Of a DNA stretch of 64,000 nucleotides, positions 15,868 to 25,523 are shown one piece after another. The translations under genes and the position numbers were made by a program. The number at the start of each line of letters is the position of its first letter. Position 1 is the stretch's first letter. The stretch comes from CAYTAU01 sp964442075. GTDB lineage: Bacteria; Bacteroidota; Bacteroidia; Bacteroidales; CAYTAU01. The stretch is taken from positions 57,301 to 121,300 of the forward strand of contig CAYTWH010000007.1 in NCBI GenBank assembly GCA_964442075.1, read 5' to 3'. The notes under the pieces were generated by a model, which did not search any database, was not told the origin of the DNA, and was given only the letters and a program-made list of their open reading frames with translations.

Positions 15868-18723
15868 ATGAGTAAACAACCTGAACAAATATTAGAAAAT
15901 CAATTAGTTGCTCAATTGCAAAATTTGGGTTATGCTTTGGTGAAGTTAAAAGACGAAACAGCACTTATTGCCAATCTAAAACAGCAGTTAGAAAAACATA
16001 ATAGTATTTCGTTTTCCGATTCAGAATTTAAAAAGGTAATGAATATTCTTACCAAAGGTTCTGTTTTTGAAAAATCGAAAACCCTACGAGAAAAACAACA
16101 TATTATCCGTGATAATGGTGATAATCTTTACTTTGAATTTCTGAATACCGAGTTTTGGTGTCAAAATCAATATCAAGTAACACAACAAGTTACCATTGAA
16201 GGCAAATACAAAAATCGCTATGATGTTACTTTATTGGTAAATGGTTTGCCATTAGTTCAAATAGAACTCAAACGCAGAGGGCTTGAACTCAAAGAGGCAT
16301 TTAACCAAATCAACCGTTATCAACGTCATTCCTTTGGTTCAAATTCGGCACTGTATCAATACATTCAGGTTTTTGTAATCAGCAATGGCGTAAATACAAA
16401 GTACTATGCCAATAATCGCAGACAATCTTTCAAGCAAACTTTTTACTGGACAGATAAAGAAAACAATCGACTGACCAATATTGTAAATGGTTTTACAAGC
16501 GAATTTTTAGAGCCTTGCCACATCTCTAAAATGATTAGCAAATACATTGTGCTAAACGAAACGCATAAAATATTAATGGTGCTTCGCCCTTATCAATATT
16601 ATGCAGTTGAAGCATTAATTGACCGTGTGAAAAACAGCAACAAAAACGGTTATATCTGGCACACCACAGGTTCGGGAAAAACTTTGACTTCGTTTAAAGC
16701 AAGTCAGATAATAATGAATATGCCCGAAGTTGAAAAAGTGGTTTTTGTGGTTGACCGCAAAGATTTAGATTACCAAACTACCAAAGAATTTAACAGTTTC
16801 AGCAAAGGCAGTATTGACGGAACAGACAACACCAAAGCATTGGTTAAACAGTTTTCTGACGATACAAAATTGATAGTTACCACCATTCAAAAACTAAATA
16901 CAGCCATCAGCAAAAAACAGTATTTGGCAAAAATGGAAAAACTGCAAGACAAACGATTAATTTTCATTTTTGACGAGTGCCACCGTTCACAATTTGGCGA
17001 AACACATAATCGAATAAAAGCGTTCTTCAACAATATTCAGTTTTTCGGATTTACAGGAACGCCAATTTTTGCAGAAAATGCTTTTAAAAACGATTTAGGA
17101 AAACGAACAACCAAAGAACTCTTTGGCGAATCTTTACACAAATATGTAATTACAGATGCTATAAAAGATGAGAATGTTTTAAAATTTTCGGTTGAATATG
17201 TAGGCAGATACAAAAAGAAAGACAGTGCCACCGAAATTGATATTGAGGTAGAAGACATCGACACCAAAGAGTTGATGGAATCGCCCGAGCGATTAGAAAA
17301 AATATCTGATTACATTATTGCCAATCATAACCGAAAAACCCACAGTAAAGAATTTACAGGAATGTTTGCCGTAAGTGGCGTTAAAACTTTGATAAAGTAT
17401 TACGATATTCTGCAACGCAAAAAAGAAGAAGGCAAACACAATCTTAAAATTGCAACAATCTTTTCTTATGTAGCCAACGAAGACGATGCAGATGCAAACG
17501 GTTTTATTCCCGAAGAATTATCGGTTGTAGAAGAACCAAGAGCATTGTACGGAATGCACCAACACAGCAGAGAAAAATTAGACGAATTTATTGAAGATTA
17601 CAATAAAATGTTTGGTTCAAATTTCTCGACCAAAGACAGCCAATCATTTTACAATTATTACAATGATATTTCAAAGAAAGTAAAGGAACGCAAAATTGAT
17701 ATTTTATTGGTTGTAAATATGTTTCTTACTGGTTTTGACAGTCCCCCACTTAATACTTTGTATGTAGATAAAAACCTGAAATATCACGGATTAATTCAAG
17801 CATATTCAAGAACAAATAGAATTTTAAACGAACAAAAATCACAAGGAAATATTGTTGTTTTCCGTAACCTAAAAAAAACAACAGACGATGCAATTACCTT
17901 ATTTAGCAACAAAGAAGCGATTGAGATAATTATAATGAAACCTTATGAGGAATATGTAAAGAAATTTAACGAAGCATTTATTGAGTTGTTAAAAATTACG
18001 CCAACAGTAAACAGCGTAAACGATTTGCAAAGCGAAAAGGACGAATTAGAATTTATCCAAGCATTTCGTCAGTTGATGCGAATTAAAAATATCCTCACAG
18101 CCTTTGCCAACTTCAAATGGGAAGATTTGGCAATGAACGAACAACTTTTTGAAGATTATAAAAGCAAATATCTTGACCTTTACGTCAAAGTAAAAAGCGA
18201 CCACCAAAAAGAGAAAGTTTCGATTTTGGAAGATGTGGACTTTGAATTGGAGTTAATTCATCGTGATGAAATAAATGTCAATTACATTATTCAGTTGCTA
18301 ATCAAACTAAAATCGAATACGCAAAAAGATGTTGAGAAAACCGAAAAAGAGATTTTCAACCTATTAAATTCAGATGCTCAATTAAGAAGCAAAAAAGAAC
18401 TGATAGAAAAATTTATTTTAGAAAATCTGCCTGAAATTGAGGACGAAGACGAGATACCGCAGGAGTTTGATAAATTCTGGAATGCAGAACAACAAAAGGC
18501 TTTTAAGCAATTGGTAAAAGATGAAAATCTATCAGAAGAAAAAACACAAAAATTGATTGAAAATTATTTGTTCGCAGAAAGAGAACCATTGCGAGATGAA
18601 ATACTGGAATTGATTGAAGGTAAAAAACCATCAGTTCTGCAACGCAAAAAATTAGGCGACAGAATCCTTAAAAAGATTTTAGGTTTTGTAGAAACATTTA
18701 TTAACGGAATAACAGGGAGTTAA
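15868..18723 (+). CDS. hsdR: Type I R-M endonuclease/translocase subunit HsdR (EcoR124-like)
   Basis: The 951-residue restriction subunit has an N-terminal PD-(D/E)xK nuclease with Asp119 and the IELK motif (Glu133, Lys135). The SF2 translocase follows, with Walker A TTGSGKT (266-272), the DECHRS box, the GFTGTP motif, and the later motif NMFLTGFDSPPLNTLYVDK with AYSRTNR. The long C-terminal helical part (after about 700) docks to HsdM. Length and motifs fit the type IC/EcoR124I group. All catalytic residues are intact, so restriction is expected to work. The SIR2 gene starts 12 bases downstream. Confidence 0.95.
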   Translation: MSKQPEQILENQLVAQLQNLGYALVKLKDETALIANLKQQLEKHNSISFSDSEFKKVMNILTKGSVFEKSKTLREKQHIIRDNGDNLYFEFLNTEFWCQNQYQVTQQVTIEGKYKNRYDVTLLVNGLPLVQIELKRRGLELKEAFNQINRYQRHSFGSNSALYQYIQVFVISNGVNTKYYANNRRQSFKQTFYWTDKENNRLTNIVNGFTSEFLEPCHISKMISKYIVLNETHKILMVLRPYQYYAVEALIDRVKNSNKNGYIWHTTGSGKTLTSFKASQIIMNMPEVEKVVFVVDRKDLDYQTTKEFNSFSKGSIDGTDNTKALVKQFSDDTKLIVTTIQKLNTAISKKQYLAKMEKLQDKRLIFIFDECHRSQFGETHNRIKAFFNNIQFFGFTGTPIFAENAFKNDLGKRTTKELFGESLHKYVITDAIKDENVLKFSVEYVGRYKKKDSATEIDIEVEDIDTKELMESPERLEKISDYIIANHNRKTHSKEFTGMFAVSGVKTLIKYYDILQRKKEEGKHNLKIATIFSYVANEDDADANGFIPEELSVVEEPRALYGMHQHSREKLDEFIEDYNKMFGSNFSTKDSQSFYNYYNDISKKVKERKIDILLVVNMFLTGFDSPPLNTLYVDKNLKYHGLIQAYSRTNRILNEQKSQGNIVVFRNLKKTTDDAITLFSNKEAIEIIIMKPYEEYVKKFNEAFIELLKITPTVNSVNDLQSEKDELEFIQAFRQLMRIKNILTAFANFKWEDLAMNEQLFEDYKSKYLDLYVKVKSDHQKEKVSILEDVDFELELIHRDEINVNYIIQLLIKLKSNTQKDVEKTEKEIFNLLNSDAQLRSKKELIEKFILENLPEIEDEDEIPQEFDKFWNAEQQKAFKQLVKDENLSEEKTQKLIENYLFAEREPLRDEILELIEGKKPSVLQRKKLGDRILKKILGFVETFINGITGS

Positions 18724-18735
18724 AAAATAGAAATT

Positions 18736-19908
18736 ATGGAATATAACGCCAACGAAAACAAATTGAGAGTAAAAAAATATCTCGGTTTAGAAAATGTAAG
18801 TGTACTTACAGGAGCCGGTACAAGTTGGCACTTGGGTGCTCCTGTAATCAGAGATATTCCAGAAGGATTAAAGGCTATTTGCAAGGATAATATTGAAACA
18901 TATTTTGGTGAAGGTGCAAATCCTTCCTACGAAGACCTGTTTAACTGCTTACAGGCTGATAGATTTATTAAAGAGAAAAAGGGTGATTCTATTGAAGAAA
19001 TTAATACATCTATTAAGAATATGCAACAATGGCTCTTTGATAATTGCAATACAGAGAAAACAACATTAAATATATCTGATGAAAAATTAGATAAAAACAG
19101 ATACCATTATCACGAAGTATTAGTAAAAAAATTATTACAAAGACCAAATAATCTTAAACGTATAAATCTGTTTACAACTAATTATGATATGGCTTTTGAT
19201 TATGCTCTTGATAATTTAGGAATACACTACATTAATGGTTTTATGGGTGTGCATAATCGTTGTTTCAGACCAGAAGTATATGATTATGATTTATACTACC
19301 CAGGACAAAGTGTAACAGGCAAAGTTCATCGTGCTGAAAAAGTTCTTAAATATTACAAAATGCACGGTTCTTTATCTTGGTTATCTACAAAACCTGATTT
19401 TAGTAATACATACGGAATAAAAGAAATTCCTTTAAATAACGAGTTTAAAGCAAGTACAGATAATGAATTAATGATATATCCTTGTGTAAGCAAAAAATCT
19501 TTCGCTTTAGATTTACCTTATTCTGAACTTTTTAGACAATTTTCTCAAGCAATAAATCAACCTCAGTCTGTTTTGTTTTGCATTGGTTATTCATTTTATG
19601 ATGAGCATATAAATGACATAATAAAACAAGCACTTTCTATCCCATCATTTACTTTATTTATTGTAAATTATTCAAATGAGATTGATAAGAAGTCTCCAAT
19701 TGAAGAACTAAAAGCACTTGGAGACAAGAGAATAATAATTTTGAATCAAACTGATATAGAAGAATCAACCTTTACGGGTTTTGTTTCTAATGTTTTACCT
19801 GATTTGTATGAAGAAGAAGAGAACGAGAGTATTCTTAAAACAATACAAGAATTATATCCGAAAGAAGACACAGAAACAATAATTAGTAATCCTGAACCAG
19901 AGGTATAA
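18736..19908 (+). CDS. SIR2-family NADase-like protein (partner of HerA)
   Basis: The 390-residue protein carries the SIR2 NAD-binding core: GAGTS (26-30), TTNYD (147-151) and the catalytic His in KMHGSLSW (His210), then the C-terminal GYSFYDEH. Defence SIR2 proteins cleave NAD+ to abort infection. It overlaps the herA start by one base (TAATG), so the two are translationally coupled. SIR2 with HerA is a known two-gene anti-phage system (Nezha-type). Here the pair sits at the end of a type I R-M operon. Confidence 0.88.
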   Translation: MEYNANENKLRVKKYLGLENVSVLTGAGTSWHLGAPVIRDIPEGLKAICKDNIETYFGEGANPSYEDLFNCLQADRFIKEKKGDSIEEINTSIKNMQQWLFDNCNTEKTTLNISDEKLDKNRYHYHEVLVKKLLQRPNNLKRINLFTTNYDMAFDYALDNLGIHYINGFMGVHNRCFRPEVYDYDLYYPGQSVTGKVHRAEKVLKYYKMHGSLSWLSTKPDFSNTYGIKEIPLNNEFKASTDNELMIYPCVSKKSFALDLPYSELFRQFSQAINQPQSVLFCIGYSFYDEHINDIIKQALSIPSFTLFIVNYSNEIDKKSPIEELKALGDKRIIILNQTDIEESTFTGFVSNVLPDLYEEEENESILKTIQELYPKEDTETIISNPEPEV

Positions 19909-22040
19909 TGATAAATTCAAATAAAATAATTGGTAGAGTTCTTTCTGTAGATAATTTCCGTGTTTATGTTAAAATTGATGAGGATTTACTCGGCACATAT
20001 AAAAGTGGTGTAAGTGATATTTATGAAATCGCACGAATTAATTCATACTTGATTATCCCTGTTGGAGCGGATAGAGTTGTAGCATTAATTACTCGTGTTA
20101 CAATGAAAGAAGAAATAGAATTTGATAAGAATTCAACAAACATTACACTTCCTACTTCTGCTCGTTACATATCGGCAACTATGTTAGGCACAATTGCTAA
20201 TGAGAACAATAAAGAAAGATTTATTCAAGGTGTATATAATTTCCCAACTTTGGACAATCCTGTTTGGTATGTTACGGAAAAAGACCTAATCCATATTTTC
20301 GATGAAAAGCAAAATGAAAGTGAAATAAAGTATGAAAATGATTTTTACTTGCCAATTGGTACTTCCCCTGCATTTTCAAATTATAAAGTAAAAATATGTC
20401 CTGACCAATTTTTCGTAAAACACGCAGCAATATTGGGTAATACAGGTTCAGGAAAGTCTTGTACACTTACTTCAATCTTACGTAACCTATTCAAATATGA
20501 TTACAATGGTAAGAAATTAGAAAATGCACATTTCATAATTTTTGATACTAATGGTGAATACAAAGACGCATTTCTGCCCGAAGAAGGAACAAAAATAGAT
20601 GCAAAAACCAAAGAAGAATTACAACAAATAAATGCTTACTATTTGGGCGGAGAAGAAAAAGTAAAGGTGCCATATTGGTTTATGAATTGGGACGATTTTA
20701 ATCATCTATTGAAGCCCAGCGATGCAACACAAGCACCTGTTTTAAATAGAGCGATTGGTTTGGCAAAAAATGAACAAGAAATCTTAGGTAAACACATTTT
20801 ACCAACCCATTTGAAATCTGATATTGAAGCAATTTTGAATTGCAATACAGAAGAACTAAAAAAGAGAACTGGAATATCAAATTATGGAACTTGGAATTGG
20901 AAAAATGACAATGAAATTGCGAATATAGGCGAAGCCATTAAGAAATATATTTCTGATTTAGGAGATACAATTATTGAATTGTCGAATGAGAATAATTTTA
21001 ATGATGCTTCAAAACAAGAAATTGTCAGACAAAAGGTACAAGGGCTATTTGATTCTTCAAATGCTAAATTGCTTGAAGAACAAATAACCAATGAGCAAAA
21101 TATTGATATGCCGACTTGGTTTAATTATCAAGAATTATGTACAAAGTTTATTGATGCAGCAATTACACAAGAAGGACAAACCAACAATCGCATTGCGGAA
21201 TTTGTATCTACATTAAGGTTACGAATGAAGAGTTTTTTGAATGATAAAAGAATGGCAATTCCTTTAATGCTCAAAGATAATAATGGAGCAAACAGAGATG
21301 TTTTGGCACATTTTATATCCTTTCTATTGGGCGATTTTAATAGATATTTTAGTGAGAATGGAAAAGAAAGTTTTATAAAAAAATATAATAATGATGTAGA
21401 AATTAAACAGAAAGAAAAAACAAATCAAATAACAATAATTGATGTTTCTACATTACCTTTTGAAGTATTAGAAACTGTTACAGCCCTATTAGGTCGTTTA
21501 ATAATTGAGTTTGTATCTCATTTTCCGCCTAAAAATAGAGGGAAATATCCAATTGTAATTGTTTTGGAAGAAGCACAAAATTATATTGCAGAAAATAAAG
21601 AATCGGTTGCTAAAATTGTTTTTGAACGCATCGCAAGAGAAGGCAGGAAATATGGAATATCCTTGATTGTATGCAGTCAACGTCCATCTGAATTATCAAA
21701 AACAGTTTTATCACAATGCAATTCTTTTATTATCCATCGTTTACAAAACCCTGAAGACCAAAAATATATTAGAGGATTAGTTTCAAGTGCAAATGCAGAT
21801 ATATTAAATCAACTTCCAATAATTCCACAACAACACGCAATAATTACAGGAGATTGTGTAAGAACACCAATACAAGTAAGGATAGACAATGTCTCGCCAA
21901 CTCCAAATAGTCATAATCCAAGGTATGTAGAACAATGGCTGACAGATTTAAAAATTCCTTATGAAGAAACTTGTAAACGTTGGTTGGGGAATTCAGAAAT
22001 TGAAAACACTAATAATGACGAAACTGAAACTATTGAATGA
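19908..22040 (+). CDS. HerA-like AAA ATPase/translocase (partner of SIR2)
   Basis: The 710-residue HerA/FtsK-superfamily ATPase has an N-terminal HAS-barrel-like beta domain (about 1-95), Walker A GNTGSGKS (177-184), the FDTNGEY strand, a Walker B VLEEAQNY, then RIAREGRKYGISLIVCSQRP with the sensor/arginine region and a C-terminal brace. HerA forms hexamers that pump DNA. In the SIR2-HerA system the ring assembles with SIR2 subunits. The stop codon lies just before the conserved 3' flank of cassette 2. Confidence 0.9.
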   Translation: MINSNKIIGRVLSVDNFRVYVKIDEDLLGTYKSGVSDIYEIARINSYLIIPVGADRVVALITRVTMKEEIEFDKNSTNITLPTSARYISATMLGTIANENNKERFIQGVYNFPTLDNPVWYVTEKDLIHIFDEKQNESEIKYENDFYLPIGTSPAFSNYKVKICPDQFFVKHAAILGNTGSGKSCTLTSILRNLFKYDYNGKKLENAHFIIFDTNGEYKDAFLPEEGTKIDAKTKEELQQINAYYLGGEEKVKVPYWFMNWDDFNHLLKPSDATQAPVLNRAIGLAKNEQEILGKHILPTHLKSDIEAILNCNTEELKKRTGISNYGTWNWKNDNEIANIGEAIKKYISDLGDTIIELSNENNFNDASKQEIVRQKVQGLFDSSNAKLLEEQITNEQNIDMPTWFNYQELCTKFIDAAITQEGQTNNRIAEFVSTLRLRMKSFLNDKRMAIPLMLKDNNGANRDVLAHFISFLLGDFNRYFSENGKESFIKKYNNDVEIKQKEKTNQITIIDVSTLPFEVLETVTALLGRLIIEFVSHFPPKNRGKYPIVIVLEEAQNYIAENKESVAKIVFERIAREGRKYGISLIVCSQRPSELSKTVLSQCNSFIIHRLQNPEDQKYIRGLVSSANADILNQLPIIPQQHAIITGDCVRTPIQVRIDNVSPTPNSHNPRYVEQWLTDLKIPYEETCKRWLGNSEIENTNNDETETIE

Positions 22041-22051
22041 AAGCCCACGCT

Positions 22052-22206
22052 AAAAGCCATACACATTGCCAAGTCGCTCGAAAAGCCCACCGCAAGAGCC
22101 AAAACTTGTCAAAGAGTATGCCTTTTGCCAACGCACCGAAAGAAATGAAAATTGTAGCAAATTTGAAAGATAAAATGACTGAAAATAAGGAATGCCAGTG
22201 CCTAAC
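22052..22206 (+). repeat. Conserved 3' cassette flank, copy in cassette 2
   Basis: It shares AAAGCCATACACATT, AAAGAGTATG, TTGCCAACGCAC, ATTGTAGCAAATTTGAAAGA and GGAATGCCAGTGCCTAAC with 29639-29786 and 32744-32890. It contains the inverted copy of AAATTTGCTACAA from the 5' flank. Confidence 0.85.
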
Positions 22207-22329
22207 AAAGGCTATACGTAATTTGGGCAACGTGCTAATTATGAAGTTTTTAGCATTAAATAAAATTAGTGGTAAATTGAAAATTAGTAGTTTCAAAATC
22301 CCAAACTACGCATAGCCAAACCGTTAGGC
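22200..22329 (+). other. attC-like site closing cassette 2
   Basis: R''-like GCCTAAC (22200-22206) and R'-like GTTAGGC (22323-22329) are perfect complements. Inside them GGCTATACGTAATTTGGG (from 22210) pairs with CCCAAACTACGCATAGCC (22299-22316) with two A-C mismatches. The loop between is AT-rich. The layout R''-L''-loop-L'-R' is that of an integron attC site, 130 bp long. Confidence 0.6.
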
Positions 22330-22485
22330 ACAAGCAAAAGAAACGAGACAGAATGATAAATTTGCTACAAGAAAATATAGAAATAGAAAGCCAAGGCACA
22401 AATTGCACATTTGGTTTTTTGCCGACACACAGGCAAACACAAAAAAACCAAAAGAGCAATTTCTTGCCAACGCTCTCACAGAATA
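22323..22485 (+). repeat. Conserved 5' cassette flank, copy in cassette 3
   Basis: The same blocks as at 12489-12650, with small differences. The last block reads TTTCTTGCCAACGC. No -7 element matching TAnnTTTG is seen before the 22517 ATG. Confidence 0.85.
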
Positions 22486-22516
22486 ATAAACGAAAGTAAA
22501 AGGAATTAGAAAAAAT

Positions 22517-24550
22517 ATGTTTGAACAAGTATTTAAAAATATAGACGATATACTGCACAAAGATGCAGGTTGTGGAAGTGAACTGGATTATGTAGAACAA
22601 ACCTCGTGGATTTTGTTTCTGAAATATCTTGACGATTTAGAAAAAGACAAAGAAACTGCTGCACTTTTATCGGGAAAGACTTATGAAAAAATAATTGAGA
22701 CACAATTCCAATGGACTACTTGGGCAGCACCAAAACTTGAAAGTGGAAAAATTGACCATAACGCAATGACAGGCGATGACTTGGTAGACTTTGTAAATGG
22801 TGAATTATTTCCATACCTAAAAAAGTTTAAAAAAGATGCCGAAAGTGCAAACACCATTGAGTACAAAATTGGCGAAATTTTTAGCGAACTAAAAAACAGA
22901 ATACAAAGCGGTTACAATTTACGAGAAGTTGCAAATCTAATTGATGAACTGCGTTTTAGAACCCACGCTGAAAAGCACGAAATGAGCCATCTTTACGAAG
23001 GCAAAATTAAAAATATGGGTAATGCAGGGCGAAACGGTGGAGAATATTACACACCTCGTCCATTGATTAAAACTATTGTAAAAGTGGTTGCCCCAAAAAT
23101 TGGCGAAACTATTTATGATGGTGCTGTTGGTTCTGCGGGTTTCTTGGTTGAAGCATTTGAATATCTGAATAAAAAGGGATTATCTACTTCTAAAATAGAA
23201 ACCTTACAGAAAAAGACATTTTTTGGTAAAGAGAAAAAATCGCTTGCCTACATTATTGGTATTATGAATATGATTTTGCACGGTGTTGAAGCCCCAAATA
23301 TTATTCATACCAATACACTTGCCGAAAACCTAAGTGACATACAAGAAAAAGACCGCTACAATGTTATTTTAGCAAATCCACCATTTGGCGGAAAAGAAAG
23401 AGCCGAAGTGCAGCAAAATTTCCCCATAAAAACAGGCGAAACAGCAAGTCTGTTTTTACAGCATTTTATTAAAATATTGAAAGCAGGCGGGAAAGCAGGT
23501 GTAGTAATTAAAAATACATTTTTATCAAATACAGATAATGCTTCTATTGCCTTGCGAAATGAACTTCTAAGCAACTGCGATTTACATACAGTTTTAGATT
23601 TACCAGGTGGAACATTTACAGGTGCAGGAGTAAAAACCGTTGTTCTGTTTTTTGAAAAAGGAAAGAAAACTCAAAAGACTTGGTTCTACCAACTAAACTT
23701 AGATAGAAATTTGGGTAAAACAAATCCACTAAATGAAAAAGATTTAGCCGAATTTGTAGAACTACAAAAAACACAAGCCAAAAGCGAAAACTCTTGGACA
23801 ATTAACATTGCAGATATTGACCAAACAACTTTTGACTTATCGGTGAAAAATCCCAATAAAAAGGATTTTTCAATTATAAGAGAACCAAATGAAATACAGA
23901 CGGAAATAAAAGAAATTGAAGAAACAAGCCATCTAATATTTAATAATATCGATAGTTCTCTAAAAAGTATTTTCGATAATATAACTGATGAGTTTCCTTT
24001 AACTCGAATTGGAGATGTATGTGAAGTTATTGCTGGACAATCACCAGAAGGCAAGTACTACAATAAGGAAAATAAAGGGTTACCATTTTATCAAGGGAAA
24101 AAGGAATTTAACAACAAATTTATTGGTGAACCCACGACTTGGACAACAAAAATCACAAAAGAGGCAATTAAAGATGATATTCTAATGTCGGTACGTGCCC
24201 CAGTAGGTCCTGTAAATATCGCTACTGAGAAAATTTGCATTGGTAGAGGTTTAGCCGCAATAAGAGCATCAAATCAAATAAATGTTGATTTTTTGTATTA
24301 TTTCTTTCTGAAAAATGAAAGTGATATTACTGGTAATACTGGTGCTGTTTTTAATTCTATCAATAAAAGTCAAATTGCAGATTTAAAAATACCATTACCA
24401 CCAATAAAAACACAAATTAAAATCGTTGAAACCTTAAATATTATTTTTAATGAATTAGAAAAACTCGATATTCTAAGTACAAAAAAAGACAATAATCTGT
24501 TGGAGTTACGTAAATCAATAATGAAGATAGCCTTTAACGAAGAATTCTAA
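22517..24550 (+). CDS. hsdM: Type I R-M methyltransferase fused to a single-TRD specificity domain (HsdM-HsdS)
   Basis: This 677-residue protein joins two subunits. Residues 1-460 are HsdM, with the motif I variant DGAVGSAGF (201-209) and catalytic NPPF (287-290). From about residue 495 a specificity domain starts (LTRIGDVCEVIAGQSPEG), with one target-recognition domain and a closing helix (KTQIKIVETLNIIFNELEKL). Ordinary HsdS has two such domains; a half-S must dimerise and would read a palindromic bipartite site. The fused form acts like a type IIB/IIG-style M-S polypeptide, but a separate hsdR is present downstream. Confidence 0.9.
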   Translation: MFEQVFKNIDDILHKDAGCGSELDYVEQTSWILFLKYLDDLEKDKETAALLSGKTYEKIIETQFQWTTWAAPKLESGKIDHNAMTGDDLVDFVNGELFPYLKKFKKDAESANTIEYKIGEIFSELKNRIQSGYNLREVANLIDELRFRTHAEKHEMSHLYEGKIKNMGNAGRNGGEYYTPRPLIKTIVKVVAPKIGETIYDGAVGSAGFLVEAFEYLNKKGLSTSKIETLQKKTFFGKEKKSLAYIIGIMNMILHGVEAPNIIHTNTLAENLSDIQEKDRYNVILANPPFGGKERAEVQQNFPIKTGETASLFLQHFIKILKAGGKAGVVIKNTFLSNTDNASIALRNELLSNCDLHTVLDLPGGTFTGAGVKTVVLFFEKGKKTQKTWFYQLNLDRNLGKTNPLNEKDLAEFVELQKTQAKSENSWTINIADIDQTTFDLSVKNPNKKDFSIIREPNEIQTEIKEIEETSHLIFNNIDSSLKSIFDNITDEFPLTRIGDVCEVIAGQSPEGKYYNKENKGLPFYQGKKEFNNKFIGEPTTWTTKITKEAIKDDILMSVRAPVGPVNIATEKICIGRGLAAIRASNQINVDFLYYFFLKNESDITGNTGAVFNSINKSQIADLKIPLPPIKTQIKIVETLNIIFNELEKLDILSTKKDNNLLELRKSIMKIAFNEEF

Positions 24551-24555
24551 TCACT

Positions 24556-25521
24556 ATGGTAAAAAAGGATGATATAAGAGAGAATATTTTTAGGGTTGTA
24601 CAAACATTCTTAAAAAATCCACCTTTAATTGTTTGGGGTTCAGGCGCAACAATTTCTTTTAATTTACCAAGTATGTGGGATTTAAACGAGGAGTTAAAAA
24701 AGAAAATTGAAGAGTTTGATACCGAAAATGATAATTTGGAAATTGAACTTGGAAAAGAAAAGTACCAAGAGAAAATGCCTCAAATCAAAAAAGTAATTTG
24801 GGAAAAAGTTAATGGTGCTGACATTTCAGTCTTAGAGCGAATTATTTCAAATAACACTGATGAGTTTAATGGAATAAAAATATTGATTGAAAAATTTATT
24901 GAGGCTCATCCAAAAGTTGTAAATATTGTTACAACAAATTATGATAGAGTACTTGAATACGTTATGTCATACCATAATATTTCATACACAGATGGGTTTA
25001 ACGGTAAAGTACTTTCAATATTTAATGAAACTAAATTTAAGGATAAAGAGATAGTTAATTTGGTGAAAGTACACGGTTCACTTAATTGGTTTGATGTTGA
25101 TGGTGAAATTCGTTTTTTATCTTCTATTTCAAAGGATGAAGCACCTAAAATAATTGCCCCAGGCAAAAACAAATATCAAGAGGCTTATAGTAGTCCATAC
25201 CGTGAATTAATACAAAAGGCAGATGATTTAATTAAAACTGCATCAAGTTTTCTTGTCGTTGGATTTGGCTTTAATGATGAACATTTAACCCCCAAAATAA
25301 AGGCAAAAGTAAAAAAAGGAACACCGATAGTTTTAATTACTAAAAAGGTTTCAGATAGCAGTTATGAAGAATTAAAAAATGCTGAAAAGTATATGCTTTT
25401 TGAGGAGAGTGAAAGTGGAAAAACAAAAGTTATATACAAAGAAAATAGTACAACAGAGAAAATAGAAATCGAATTGGTAGGCGATTTATGGCAATTAAAT
25501 AATTTTATGGAAATTTTATAA
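24556..25521 (+). CDS. SIR2-family NADase-like protein (second SIR2-HerA pair)
   Basis: The 321-residue protein has a variant SIR2 glycine motif GSGATI (28-33) in place of GAGxS, then TTNYD (126-130), KVHGSLNW with the catalytic His173, and VGFGFNDEHL. It is clearly different from the SIR2 of cassette 2 in length and sequence, so the pair was not simply duplicated. It lies 5 bases after the HsdM-S fusion and 2 bases before herA, between hsdM and hsdR, not after hsdR as in cassette 2. Confidence 0.85.
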   Translation: MVKKDDIRENIFRVVQTFLKNPPLIVWGSGATISFNLPSMWDLNEELKKKIEEFDTENDNLEIELGKEKYQEKMPQIKKVIWEKVNGADISVLERIISNNTDEFNGIKILIEKFIEAHPKVVNIVTTNYDRVLEYVMSYHNISYTDGFNGKVLSIFNETKFKDKEIVNLVKVHGSLNWFDVDGEIRFLSSISKDEAPKIIAPGKNKYQEAYSSPYRELIQKADDLIKTASSFLVVGFGFNDEHLTPKIKAKVKKGTPIVLITKKVSDSSYEELKNAEKYMLFEESESGKTKVIYKENSTTEKIEIELVGDLWQLNNFMEIL

Positions 25522-25523
25522 TT

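Larger units (their letters stand above)
12489..22322 (+). mobile_element. Cassette 2: type I R-M + SIR2-HerA module (9.8 kb)
   Basis: It starts with GTTAGGCAC (12489-12497); the matching inverted nine-mer GTGCCTAAC is at 22198-22206, followed by a stem-forming region up to the next GTT. It carries six same-strand genes: hsdM, hsdS, a small membrane protein, hsdR, SIR2 and herA. Its 5' flank (about 12489-12650) and 3' flank (about 22052-22206) are shared with cassettes 3 and 4 although the genes differ. Confidence 0.65.

Noticed and set aside
22037..22315. Small open frame over the end of cassette 2
   Set aside because: It lies wholly in the conserved 3' flank and attC-like site, which is not conserved as protein among copies.
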